From positions 806,001 through 870,000 of the forward strand of contig CP064972.1 of the NCBI GenBank assembly GCA_016699405.1: a stretch of DNA of 64,000 nt. The letters run 5' to 3'. Position 1 is the first letter of the stretch; every line of letters begins with the position of its first letter. Source of the stretch: Holophagales bacterium. Lineage in GTDB: Bacteria > Acidobacteriota > Thermoanaerobaculia > Multivoradales > JAGPDF01. Under the pieces are notes generated by a model. That model did no database searches, had not been told where the DNA came from, and worked only from the letters and a program-made list of their open reading frames with translations. The translations under genes were made by a program, and so were the position numbers. Shown here one piece after another: positions 22,959 to 31,415 of the stretch.

Positions 22959-24992
22959 ATGTCGAGAACGCTCGCTCGCTGTCGCCCTCGAGGCACGACT
23001 CTCCGGTCGCTCGGCCTGGCCGGGTTCCTGCTGCTCGCCGCCGATCCGCGAACGGCAGCCGCGACCGGCACCCCGACCTCGGGAGCAGGCGCTCCCTCGT
23101 CCTGGTGGGGGCTGGTCCGACTCGGGAACACACCGGTCGGCTCGGTGGTCGAGCGACGCCGCCCCCTGCCGGACGGCGGGTTCGAGGCCACGAGCGAGCT
23201 GACGCTGGCGATCAACCGCGCCGGTACCCGCGTGGAGATGAACGCGACCGCGGTGACCCGCGAGGCGGCGACGGGGGAGCTCCTGTCGGCTCGTCTCGAG
23301 AGCCGCCTCTCGTCCCAGGTGTCGACCTTCGAGGCCGAACGGGTCGCGGGCGGGTTGCGACTGCGGTCCGGTTCGGGAAGCGACGCCCCGCTGCGCGAGC
23401 AGATCGTCCCGGTCGCCGGTTCGCTTCTCGGCCCCGAAGCCGTGCGGCGTCGCACACTCGCCGAGCTGCGCTCTCCCGGAGACACGATCGCCGTTCGCGA
23501 GCTCATCGCCGAGCTCGGCGGGGTCTATCTCGTCCGGCGCAAGCTCGTCGCGTTCGCGCCGCTCGCCGAGCCGCCGGGTGGGCGCACGGATCGACCCGCT
23601 CGAGGAACCCGCGAGATCGAAGAGACGACCGAGGGCGTCCCGGATGCCCGGCGACTCTGGCTGGACGAGGACGGAGAGCTGCTGCGCGAGCGCGAGCCGA
23701 GTCCGTTCGGCGACCTCGAGGTGGTGCGCACCTCGCGTGCCGAGGCCGAGGCGGCTCGCAGCGGAGGGCAGCTTCCCGAGGAGATCTACTCCCGCTCGCT
23801 CGCCCGGAGCAACGTCCGTCTGCCCTCGCCGCGCGGCACCGACCGGCTCCACTTCCGCCTGCTGCCGCTCGACCCCGCGGGCCCGGCGGTCGCCTGGCCG
23901 GACCTCGACGGCGGCAATCAGCGCGTCGTCGCCCGTCAGGCGGCCGCGATCGAGCTCGAGGTGAGGCGTCCGGCTCCTCCGGCTGGAGCAACGCCGGAGT
24001 CGACCGGGTTGGTCGATCCGCTCGCCGACGAGCTGGCGCCGAACGTCTGGATCGAGTCGGACGATCCGGAGGTCGTGCGGCTCGCCCGCACGATCGTCGC
24101 TGGCGAGCGGGATCGCTACCGCCAGGCGCTGGCGCTCACCGCCTGGGTTCATCGGGAGATGCACTTCGATCTCGGCATCGTCATGGCGCCGGCGTCGGAG
24201 CTCGTTCGCACCCGCCGTGGCACCTGCGCCGGATACGCGACGCTGCTCGCCGCGCTGTCTCGAGCGGTCGGGATCCCGGCACGCTTCGTCATGGGCAGCG
24301 TCTACCTGCTCGGGGCCTGGGGCGGGCATGCCTGGGTCGAGCTCGAGATCGGCGGCCGCTGGCTGCCGTTCGACGCGACGGTCTATTCACCGGGGATCGC
24401 CGACGCGGCGCGGATCGCCTATTCGCGCGACTCCCTGCGCCACGGGTTCGGCGGCGCCTCGCTCGCCGGCCTGTCGATCGTCGGGAAGGTCCGGGTCGAG
24501 GTGCTCGACGGCGACTTCGACGGGGTGAGGCGGGACTTCGCCGGAGCGCGCGCTCCGTCCTCGCTCGCCGCTGGTCGCTACGAGAATCCCGGCCTCGGAC
24601 TGCGCCTGGTCGTGCCCGACGGCTTCGTTCCGTCCCACACCGAGGCGGTCTGGCCCGATCCGGTCCTGCTCGAGCTCGCCGACTCCCGGGGAACACGAGC
24701 CGTCCTGCGGGAGGGTGATCTCGATGGACGGAACGGGGCGAGCGTCGCCGCCACCGAGCTCGCCGCCCTCGGCGTCGGGGCGAATCCGGTGCGCCGCAGC
24801 CTCGGCGGCGCGCCGGCGCTCGTCGCGTTCGCCGCAGACCGAGCCGGGGCGGTCTGGGTGCGTGGAACCCAGGTGATCTCGCTGGTCGTTGAAGGGAGCT
24901 CCCCCGGCGAGCGGCTTGCCGCGCTCGCCGAAGGGATGGTCTGGAGAGACGCCCCGGAGAGCTCTCAGGCCTCGTCGGCCGACGGTCCGTAG
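22959..24992 (+). CDS. Secreted transglutaminase-like domain protein
   Basis: A 677-residue protein with a long basic signal peptide (hydrophobic GLAGFLLLAAD). The transglutaminase core lies near residues 415-470: RRGTCAGYATLLAALSRAVG carries the catalytic Cys, GGHAWVELEIGG the His, and RWLPFDATVY the Asp. A DUF3857-like N-terminal region (VRLGNTPVGSVVERRR) and a beta-rich C-terminal region flank it. Bacterial members act as cysteine proteases or cross-linkers in the periplasm; substrate unknown. The last 28 bases overlap the convergent DinB gene. Confidence 0.87.
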   Translation: MSRTLARCRPRGTTLRSLGLAGFLLLAADPRTAAATGTPTSGAGAPSSWWGLVRLGNTPVGSVVERRRPLPDGGFEATSELTLAINRAGTRVEMNATAVTREAATGELLSARLESRLSSQVSTFEAERVAGGLRLRSGSGSDAPLREQIVPVAGSLLGPEAVRRRTLAELRSPGDTIAVRELIAELGGVYLVRRKLVAFAPLAEPPGGRTDRPARGTREIEETTEGVPDARRLWLDEDGELLREREPSPFGDLEVVRTSRAEAEAARSGGQLPEEIYSRSLARSNVRLPSPRGTDRLHFRLLPLDPAGPAVAWPDLDGGNQRVVARQAAAIELEVRRPAPPAGATPESTGLVDPLADELAPNVWIESDDPEVVRLARTIVAGERDRYRQALALTAWVHREMHFDLGIVMAPASELVRTRRGTCAGYATLLAALSRAVGIPARFVMGSVYLLGAWGGHAWVELEIGGRWLPFDATVYSPGIADAARIAYSRDSLRHGFGGASLAGLSIVGKVRVEVLDGDFDGVRRDFAGARAPSSLAAGRYENPGLGLRLVVPDGFVPSHTEAVWPDPVLLELADSRGTRAVLREGDLDGRNGASVAATELAALGVGANPVRRSLGGAPALVAFAADRAGAVWVRGTQVISLVVEGSSPGERLAALAEGMVWRDAPESSQASSADGP

Positions 24993-25468
24993 AGCCCGGG
25001 GACCGGCACGTCGAGCAGGCGCAGGTAGACGGTGAGCTGGGCGCGATGGTGGACCAGGTGGTTGAACACCATGTTGCGCAGCACGGCGCCGCGCGGCATC
25101 GTGAAGTAGACCTGATCCCCGCCCTTGAGCGTCCAGGCCACGCCGAAGTCGGCGTCGGCTGCTGCCTCGAGGGCCGCCCGCGTCTCCTTGGCGGCGCGGT
25201 CGAGGTTGGCGACCAATCCGGCGGCGTCCGTGGCGATCGGCATCCGCATCACCTCGCCGTCCTTCGGCGAAAGGTCGAGCTCGGTGGTCCGCAGCGTCAC
25301 GTGGCCCCACGAGACCAGGTTGGAGGTGTGGTTGGCGAGCTGCCCCAGGCTGAACGATTTCGGATGGGGGCGCCAGTCGAAATTGTCGGCAGGGATCCGC
25401 TCGAGCACTTTGCGGGTGCCGGCGACCTCGTGATCGAACTCGGGCAACAGGCTCTGGGCGATCGACAT
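24965..25468 (-). CDS. DinB superfamily protein
   Basis: A 167-residue DinB-fold protein. KSFSLGQLANHTSNLVSW supplies the first His ligand and MVFNHLVHHRAQLTVYLRLL the second pair, as in metal-dependent DinB enzymes and bacillithiol/mycothiol S-transferases. It is a second DinB member besides the one at 15.5-16.0 kb. The ATG at 25468 follows a GGAGAGAG site. Convergent with the transglutaminase-like gene and divergent from the HtrA gene. Confidence 0.88.
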   Translation of the reverse strand: MSIAQSLLPEFDHEVAGTRKVLERIPADNFDWRPHPKSFSLGQLANHTSNLVSWGHVTLRTTELDLSPKDGEVMRMPIATDAAGLVANLDRAAKETRAALEAAADADFGVAWTLKGGDQVYFTMPRGAVLRNMVFNHLVHHRAQLTVYLRLLDVPVPGLYGPSADEA

Positions 25469-25552
25469 CGACTCTCTCTCCTTGCAGTGGTTCGTCGGGG
25501 AGGCGGATCCTAACCCTCTCGTGCTCCGACGCGCTGTTATGCTGGGTGTTCG

Positions 25553-26659
25553 ATGGGCCGCGTCGTCTCTCGCCTGCTCCTCGTCGCCGTCCTGCTCACC
25601 CTGGGATTCGCCCTCGGCCGACGGGTCGGTGGCCACGCCGCCGAAGCCGGGCCGGCCCCCACCCCACCGCCGGCGGTCGAGGCGCGGGGCGACCTTGCCG
25701 CCGACGAGCAGGCGACCATCGCGCTCTTCCGCAACAGCTCGCCGTCGGTCGTCTACATCACCTCGCTTGCCGTGCGGCGGGATTTCCGGCTGAACGTCCT
25801 GGAGATCCCGCAGGGCGCCGGTTCGGGCTTCCTCTGGGACAGCGCCGGCCACGTGATCACCAACTTCCACGTCATCGAACACGCCGATGCCGCGCAGGTG
25901 ACGCTCGCCGATCACTCCACCTGGGAGGCGCGCCTGGTCGGCGCAGCGCCCGAGAAGGACCTCGCCGTGTTGCGCATCGACGCCGGTGCCGAGCACTTGC
26001 GCCCGCTGCGCATCGGTCGCTCGAACGATCTGCAGGTCGGCCAGAAGGTCTTCGCCATCGGCAATCCGTTCGGCCTCGATCGCACGCTGACGACCGGGAT
26101 CATCAGCGCGCTCGGGCGGGAGATCGATTCGGTTTCCGGCGTGCCGATTCGCGACGTCATCCAGACCGACGCGGCGATCAACCCCGGCAACTCCGGCGGA
26201 CCGCTCCTCGACAGCTCCGGGAGCCTGATCGGTGTCAACACGGCGATCTACAGCCCGTCCGGGGCCTACGCCGGGATCGGTTTCGCCATTCCGGTCGACA
26301 CGGTGCGTTGGGTAGTGCCCGACCTGATCCGGTACGGCAAGGTGCGGCGGCCGACCCTCGGCGTCCAGCTCGCCCCGGAAGGCGTGCGGCGCGAGTTGCG
26401 CCTCGAGGGGGCGCTGGTCATCGACGTGGTCGACGGGTCCGGGGCGGCGCGCGCCGGGATCGTGCCGACGCGGCGGGATCGATTCGGCCGTGTCGAGCTC
26501 GGCGACGTCATCGTGGCGGTCGGCGACGAGGCGGTGCGCTCGAGCGGCGATCTGCAGCTCGCGCTCGAGAAACGCCAGGTCGGCGAGAAGGTCCGCGTCT
26601 CGGTCGTCCGGGACGGCCGCCGCCGCGAGTTGCTCGTCGAGCTCGGCGAGGGTTCCTGA
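25553..26659 (+). CDS. HtrA/Deg-type S1C serine protease with PDZ domain
   Basis: A 368-residue protease. An N-terminal anchor (RLLLVAVLLTLGFALG) precedes a trypsin-like domain with the triad His in VITNFHVIEHAD, Asp in EKDLAVLRID and Ser in NPGNSGGPLLDSSG. One PDZ domain follows (residues about 255-355). HtrA proteins degrade or refold damaged envelope proteins. TATGCT at 25536-25541 is a plausible -10, giving a very short leader. A short gap and GGGAGGA site link it to the next gene, so a two-gene operon is likely. Confidence 0.95.
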   Translation: MGRVVSRLLLVAVLLTLGFALGRRVGGHAAEAGPAPTPPPAVEARGDLAADEQATIALFRNSSPSVVYITSLAVRRDFRLNVLEIPQGAGSGFLWDSAGHVITNFHVIEHADAAQVTLADHSTWEARLVGAAPEKDLAVLRIDAGAEHLRPLRIGRSNDLQVGQKVFAIGNPFGLDRTLTTGIISALGREIDSVSGVPIRDVIQTDAAINPGNSGGPLLDSSGSLIGVNTAIYSPSGAYAGIGFAIPVDTVRWVVPDLIRYGKVRRPTLGVQLAPEGVRRELRLEGALVIDVVDGSGAARAGIVPTRRDRFGRVELGDVIVAVGDEAVRSSGDLQLALEKRQVGEKVRVSVVRDGRRRELLVELGEGS

Positions 26660-26673
26660 CGGGAGGAAGACCG

Positions 26674-27006
26674 ATGCAGGAAGGTGCGTTTCTCGAGCCG
26701 TGGCTCGGCCGGCTGCTGCCGCTGCTCTACGTCGACTCCGGCTGGTGGACGGCGTTCGGCCTCATCGGCAACGCGCTCTTCAGCTCCCGCTTCGTCATCC
26801 AGTGGTTGCACTCGGAGAAGAAGAAGGAGCTCGTCGTGCCGCCGATCTTCTGGCACCTCTCCTTCTGGGGAAGCGTCATCTCGCTCGTCTACGCCTTGCA
26901 CGTCGACAAGCTGCCGATCATCCTCGGCTACGCCTTCCTCCCCGTGCTCTACGCCCGGAATCTCGTGCTCCTGCGCCGCGGCAAGACACCGCCGGCCAAG
27001 GGCTGA
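26674..27006 (+). CDS. LpxB N-terminal-domain (LAB_N) membrane protein
   Basis: A 110-residue membrane protein matching the lipid-A-disaccharide-synthase N-terminal domain: GLIGNALFSSRFVIQWLHSEKKKE then VPPIFWHLSFWGSVISLVYALH, with three hydrophobic segments. Stand-alone LAB_N proteins accompany lipid A or glycolipid modification genes; the precise activity is unknown. ATG 26674 has GGGAGGA upstream and lies 14 bases after the HtrA stop. A bidirectional terminator follows. Confidence 0.9.
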   Translation: MQEGAFLEPWLGRLLPLLYVDSGWWTAFGLIGNALFSSRFVIQWLHSEKKKELVVPPIFWHLSFWGSVISLVYALHVDKLPIILGYAFLPVLYARNLVLLRRGKTPPAKG

Positions 27007-27012
27007 AGGCTC

Positions 27013-27069
27013 AGCCGGGAAACCTCCGTTCGGTTCGTCGCGGTAGAAGCGGACGAAGGTTTCCCGGCT
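27013..27069. terminator. Long bidirectional hairpin terminator
   Basis: A perfect 13-bp stem (AGCCGGGAAACCT at 27013-27025, AGGTTTCCCGGCT at 27057-27069) encloses a 31-base loop with further partial pairing (CCGTTC / GGACG). It spans the gap between convergent genes and touches the acyltransferase stop codon. Confidence 0.7.
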
Positions 27070-27836
27070 CAGCGCTCGAGCTCGGCGAGCAGGCGGCGCA
27101 CCGCCTCTTCCGCGCGCCGGGCGAGCTCGGCGCGCTGGTCGTGCGCCATCCCGGCGGTGGGGATCGGCTCGCCGATCGCCACCCGCACCCGGCCCGGACG
27201 AAAGCGGAAACCGCGCGGTGCCATGACCCGGCTCATCCCTTCGATCGCCACCGGCACGACCGGCACGCCGGCTTCGATCGCCGCGAGGAACCCACCATGC
27301 TTGAACGGCCGGAGCGTGCCGTCCGGGCTGCGCGTCCCCTCGGGGAAGGTGACGACGAGCTCCCCGCGGGCGAGCAGGGACGCCGCGACGCCGAGGCTGC
27401 GCAGCGCGGCCTGCCGGTCGTGGCGATCGACGAACACCATCCCCATCGCCGCGATGTACCAGCCGAGCAGCGGCACCCGGGCGAGCTCACGCTTGGCGAC
27501 GAAGTGCAGTGCTCGCGGCACGACCTTGAACAGCACCGGAATGTCGAGGTAGGCGGAGTGGTTGGCGACGAGCAGGGCCCCGCCTGGCGCGCGTAGGCGT
27601 TCGACACCGCGCGCCTCCACCCAGACGGGACCGCTCGGCAGCAGCCCCGGCGCCCAGACGCGGCGGGCGAGCCAGAGCGACGCCCGCTTGCCGGCGAAGA
27701 GCGTCGCCAGGAAGGCCACGCTGATCCAGAAGGCCGTCCACCCGACGGTGAAGACGAACTGCACCAGGTTGACGACGCGCCAGAGCGCCTCCACCCCCAG
27801 GGCGCCCGGCTGCACCCGACTCTGCGGCTCGCTCAC
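27069..27836 (-). CDS. 1-acyl-sn-glycerol-3-phosphate acyltransferase (PlsC family)
   Basis: A 255-residue membrane-associated acyltransferase. Block I is LVANHSAYLDIPVLF (HX4D as NHSAYLD), block II includes GMVFVDRHDRQAA, block III is VTFPEGTRSPDGTL and block IV is VVPVAIEGM. It acylates lysophosphatidate to phosphatidate in phospholipid synthesis. An N-terminal membrane segment (FTVGWTAFWISVAFLATLF) precedes the catalytic part. The GTG start overlaps the tsaD stop (GTGA), so it is the second gene of a tsaD operon. Confidence 0.93.
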   Translation of the reverse strand: MSEPQSRVQPGALGVEALWRVVNLVQFVFTVGWTAFWISVAFLATLFAGKRASLWLARRVWAPGLLPSGPVWVEARGVERLRAPGGALLVANHSAYLDIPVLFKVVPRALHFVAKRELARVPLLGWYIAAMGMVFVDRHDRQAALRSLGVAASLLARGELVVTFPEGTRSPDGTLRPFKHGGFLAAIEAGVPVVPVAIEGMSRVMAPRGFRFRPGRVRVAIGEPIPTAGMAHDQRAELARRAEEAVRRLLAELER

Positions 27837-28915
27837 CGCGACGCCTCCAGACCGAGGATCGGGCGACGGCTCGCGGCGATCGCGGTGAGCGGATCGTCGG
27901 CAAGGCCGACGGCGTGCCGCCGTTGCGCGGCGTGAGCGATCATCGCCGCGTTGTCGCCCGAGAAGGGCAACGGCACCAGCCGCAGGGCGACGCCGTGCCG
28001 CTCGCACCATCCTGGCAACTCGCGGCGCAGCAGGCGATTGGCCGCCACGCCCCCGGAGACGGCGAGCAGCGGGATCGGTTGACGCCGATGCAGACGCTCG
28101 AGCCGGGAGAGCAACTGACCGACCGCCGCGGCCCGAAAGCCGGCGAGCAGGTCGAGCACCGGCGGCGGCAGCGGCGGCTCCTCGTCGAGCCGCGCGTCGA
28201 CCGCAACGCCACGGTCGGCGAGCTTGCCGAGCGCCACGAGCGCCTGGGTCTTGAGCCCGGAGAAGGAGAAGAAGAGCTCGCCGCTTCCCGGCGACGCCAC
28301 GGAGAGCGGCGCGGCGGCCGCGTCCCCGAGCTCGGCGAGGGCATCGACTCGCGGTCCCTGCGGATACGGAAGGCCGAGGCGCTTGCCGAGCTTGTCGAAA
28401 GCCTCGCCGATGGCATCGTCACGCGTCTCGGCGAGCAGACGCACCGACCCCTCGCCCACTTCGTAGAGCGACGTGTGCCCGCCCGAGACGATCAGGCCGA
28501 CGAAGCGCTTGGGGAGCGCTTCGGCCGGCTCTCCCTCCGGGCGGAGAAACGGCGAGAAGAGATGCGCTTCGAGGTGATGGACGGCATGGAACGGACGGCC
28601 CAGGGCCCAGGCCGTCGCCTGACCGAACGAGAGACCGACGAGCAGCGCACCGACGAGGCCCGGACCGCTGGTGGCGGCGACGAGGTCGACATCGGCGAAC
28701 GCCACGCCGGCGCGGGAAAAGGCCTCGCTCCGCACCGCCGGCCAGTTGTGCAGATGCTCGCGCGAGGCGATCTCGGGAACGACGCCGCCGTACGGGCGGT
28801 GCGCTGCAAGCTGGCTCGACACCACCGAGGCGAGCACGCGCCCGTCGGCATCGACGAGCGCGCAGGCGGTGTCGTCACAGGAGGTTTCGATGCCGAGCGC
28901 CAGGGGCCGTCGCAC
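27833..28915 (-). CDS. tsaD: tRNA N6-adenosine threonylcarbamoyltransferase TsaD
   Basis: A 360-residue ASKHA-fold protein. It opens LALGIETSCDDTACALVD, has the metal-binding HHLEAH motif (with the TSGPGLVGALLVGL segment before it), VGLIVSGGHTSL and LLAVSGGVAANRLLRREL. It transfers the threonylcarbamoyl group to A37 of ANN-decoding tRNAs together with TsaB and TsaE, which are not in this window. GTG 28915 is the start nearest the conserved N-terminus. It is coupled to the downstream acyltransferase. Confidence 0.97.
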   Translation of the reverse strand: MRRPLALGIETSCDDTACALVDADGRVLASVVSSQLAAHRPYGGVVPEIASREHLHNWPAVRSEAFSRAGVAFADVDLVAATSGPGLVGALLVGLSFGQATAWALGRPFHAVHHLEAHLFSPFLRPEGEPAEALPKRFVGLIVSGGHTSLYEVGEGSVRLLAETRDDAIGEAFDKLGKRLGLPYPQGPRVDALAELGDAAAAPLSVASPGSGELFFSFSGLKTQALVALGKLADRGVAVDARLDEEPPLPPPVLDLLAGFRAAAVGQLLSRLERLHRRQPIPLLAVSGGVAANRLLRRELPGWCERHGVALRLVPLPFSGDNAAMIAHAAQRRHAVGLADDPLTAIAASRRPILGLEASR

Positions 28916-28958
28916 GACCGCGAAGCATAGCGTGCGCCGGCCCCGGGAGCCGCCGGCA

Positions 28959-29783
28959 CTACTCCTTGGCGTCCTTCTGCTCTTTCTTGTCCTCGATGAC
29001 CCGGACTTCGACCCGGCGCTTCCCACCGGCTTCGTCGCTCTGTTCGCGCAGGGCCTTGAGGACCTTGTCCCGCGTCGCGGCGTCGAGCTGCTTGAAGCTC
29101 GGCGAGGCCTGCAGACGCTCGATGACGCCGTCGATCATCGCACCGTGCATGTCGGGGCCACCGTGCATGACGAAGACCTCCTTGTCGCCGCCCGGTCCTC
29201 CGTCGCCTCGCATCCCGCGCTCCTCGACGTGGATCTCGCGGTGCGGCCCGCCATGCCCCATCCCCGCATGGTGTCCCCCGCCGTGGCGGCAGCACGAGCA
29301 GCCGCATCCCGGCCCCGGGCCGTCGTGCTCCATCCAGATCATCGGCTCGCCGCCCTCCCCATCGTGCCGGACCCTGCGCTCGACGATCCGGACCTCACCG
29401 TCATCGTCGGCGGCGAAGGCCATCGCGTGACCCTCACCGGCTACCGGAATGCGCATCTCCTTGCCCCCCGCCGCCTTGACGACGAGCTCGTCGCCCTGGC
29501 GCGTCACCGTCACCTTGCCGCCGTCGGCCGCGTTCGGCACGTCGCGTGTCTCGCCGTCCTTGAGCTCGCCGAGATTCTCGATCTCGACCTTCTGCTCACC
29601 CTTCGCGTCCTTGGTGACGAGGACGATCCGGGTCTTCTTCACCTCGTCCTTGCCGCCGTCCTTCGCCGCCAGGGGCGCCGTGTCGCTCGCCAGGGCGAGC
29701 AGGGGCAGGACGCCACCGACGAGCAAGGCTCCGGCGAACATCGCCAGGGCGTGGGTGCGGAATTGCAGTCGACCACTGGTCAT
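28959..29783 (-). CDS. Secreted His/Cys/Gly-rich protein, likely metal-binding
   Basis: A 274-residue protein with an N-terminal hydrophobic signal (MFAGALLVGGVLPLLALAS). The central region about residues 150-190 is unusually rich in Cys, His, Met and Gly (GPGCGCSCCRHGGGHHAGMGHGG), then HREIHVEE and FVMHGGPDMHG. The C-terminus is a charged helix with ELQ-type repeats (KALREQSDEAGGKRR). The composition suggests binding of soft or transition metals at the periplasmic side. No family is recognised. It stands alone, divergent from tryptophanase. Confidence 0.75.
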   Translation of the reverse strand: MTSGRLQFRTHALAMFAGALLVGGVLPLLALASDTAPLAAKDGGKDEVKKTRIVLVTKDAKGEQKVEIENLGELKDGETRDVPNAADGGKVTVTRQGDELVVKAAGGKEMRIPVAGEGHAMAFAADDDGEVRIVERRVRHDGEGGEPMIWMEHDGPGPGCGCSCCRHGGGHHAGMGHGGPHREIHVEERGMRGDGGPGGDKEVFVMHGGPDMHGAMIDGVIERLQASPSFKQLDAATRDKVLKALREQSDEAGGKRRVEVRVIEDKKEQKDAKE

Positions 29784-29989
29784 GGGCTCTCTCTCCGTTC
29801 GCTGCCGGGGCGCTGAGCCGCCCCGGGACGAGGGCCTGAAGAGCAAGGGCGGTGCCAGCTCGAGCGGGCCGAGAGCGCGGAATCCGCTCCCCATCTGGAG
29901 AGATTCCACCCCATTCCGGGATCTCCCACCCGTCAGTGGGGCGACCGCGGAGCGTTCCGCGTCTAGACTCCGGGCGGGAGGTTTTGACC

Positions 29990-31387
29990 GTGAAAACCAT
30001 CATCGAGCCGTTCCGGATCAAGGCCGTCGAGCCGATCCGTTTCACCACCGTCGACGAGCGGCGCGGGTTGATCGCCCGCGCCGGCTACAACCCGTTCCGC
30101 CTGCATGCCGAGGACGTGCTGATCGATCTGCTCACCGACTCCGGAACCTCGGCGATGAGCGCCGCCCAGTGGGCCGGCGTGATGCTGGGCGACGAGTCCT
30201 ATGCCGGTGCGCGGAGCTTCTTCCGCTTCGAGGAGGCGGTGCGCAAGGTCTTCGGCTACAAGCACGTCATTCCGACGCACCAGGGGCGCGCCGCCGAGCG
30301 GCTGCTGTGCGCGGCAATCGTGCAACCCGGCCAGGTGGTCCCGGGCAACACGCACTTCGACACGACGCGCGCCAACATCGAGCATTCGCAGGCCACCGCG
30401 CTCGACCTGCCTTCGCCGGAAGCGCACGACCTCGAGAGCGACGCGCCGTTCAAGGGCAACATCGACCTCGACGAGCTCGAGGCCGCGCTGCTCCACCACG
30501 GTCGCGAGACGATTCCGTTCGTGCTCGTCACGGTCACCAACAACTCGCGGGGCGGCCAGCCGGTGTCGATGGCCAACCTGCGCGCCGCCCGCGAGCTTTG
30601 CGACCACTTCTCGGTGCCGTTGCTGATCGACGCTGCCCGCTTCGCCGAGAACGCCTACTTCATCAGGCTGCGCGAGCCGGGCTACGCCGACAAGAGCCCG
30701 TTCGACATCGCTCGCGAGATGTTCTCCCACGCCAGCGGGGCGATGATGAGCATGAAGAAGGACGCCTTCGGCAATATCGGCGGCGTCATCGCGCTCGACG
30801 ACGACCGCTGGGCCGAGGCGCTGCGGACCAACCTGATCCTCACCGAAGGGTTCACCACCTACGGCGGGCTCGCCGGACGCGATCTCGAAGCGCTCGCCAT
30901 CGGGCTCGAGGAGATCCTCGACGAGGACTACCTGCGCTATCGCATCGCCTCGACCGCCTATGTCGGACGGCACCTCGACGAGAACGGCGTGCCGGTGCTC
31001 AAGCCGTTCGGCGGCCACGCCATCTATCTCGACGCCCGGCGCTTCTGCCCGCACCTGCCCGACGAGCTGTTGCCCGGCTGGGCGCTCTCGGTGGCGATGT
31101 ACGAGGAGCTCGGCGCGCGCGCCTGCGAGATCGGCAACGTGATGTTCGGCACTCCGGACCCGAAAACGGGCGTCTGGAGCTGGCCCGAGCTCGACCTCGT
31201 TCGGCTGGCGATCCCCCGCCGCGTCTACACGCAGAGCCACATGGACTACCTCGTCGAAGGGTTGGTCGAGCTCTACGGTCGGCGCGATTCGATCCGCGGG
31301 CTGCGTTTCGTCGAACGCCCGGAGGTGCTGCCGCACTTCTCGGCCACCTTCGCTCCAGCCGAGGTGGCCGTGGGGGTCCCGAAATAG
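29990..31387 (+). CDS. tnaA: Tryptophanase (tryptophan indole-lyase)
   Basis: A 465-residue PLP-dependent beta-eliminating lyase. PLP lysine lies in MSMKKDAFGNIGG; DAARFAENAYFI holds the PLP-pyridine Asp and Arg; TYTQSHMDYLVEG is a family block. It is separated from tyrosine phenol-lyase by NTHFDTT (Asp where TnaA has Asp137; TPL has Thr) and by PHFSATF (His at the TnaA His463 position; TPL has Phe). It splits L-tryptophan into indole, pyruvate and ammonia. The GTG at 29990 follows GGGAGG at good spacing. I see no TnaC-like leader peptide or tryptophan permease beside it. Confidence 0.93.
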   Translation: MKTIIEPFRIKAVEPIRFTTVDERRGLIARAGYNPFRLHAEDVLIDLLTDSGTSAMSAAQWAGVMLGDESYAGARSFFRFEEAVRKVFGYKHVIPTHQGRAAERLLCAAIVQPGQVVPGNTHFDTTRANIEHSQATALDLPSPEAHDLESDAPFKGNIDLDELEAALLHHGRETIPFVLVTVTNNSRGGQPVSMANLRAARELCDHFSVPLLIDAARFAENAYFIRLREPGYADKSPFDIAREMFSHASGAMMSMKKDAFGNIGGVIALDDDRWAEALRTNLILTEGFTTYGGLAGRDLEALAIGLEEILDEDYLRYRIASTAYVGRHLDENGVPVLKPFGGHAIYLDARRFCPHLPDELLPGWALSVAMYEELGARACEIGNVMFGTPDPKTGVWSWPELDLVRLAIPRRVYTQSHMDYLVEGLVELYGRRDSIRGLRFVERPEVLPHFSATFAPAEVAVGVPK

Positions 31388-31415
31388 GGAGATCGGTCCG
31401 GAAAGCGGGAGACGA

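Noticed and set aside
29784..29989. TnaC-like leader peptide upstream of tryptophanase
   Set aside because: No short ORF with a critical Trp codon and ribosome site could be found in this gap.
29990..31387. Tyrosine phenol-lyase assignment
   Set aside because: The substrate-discriminating positions show Asp (FDTT) and His (PHFS), as in tryptophanase.
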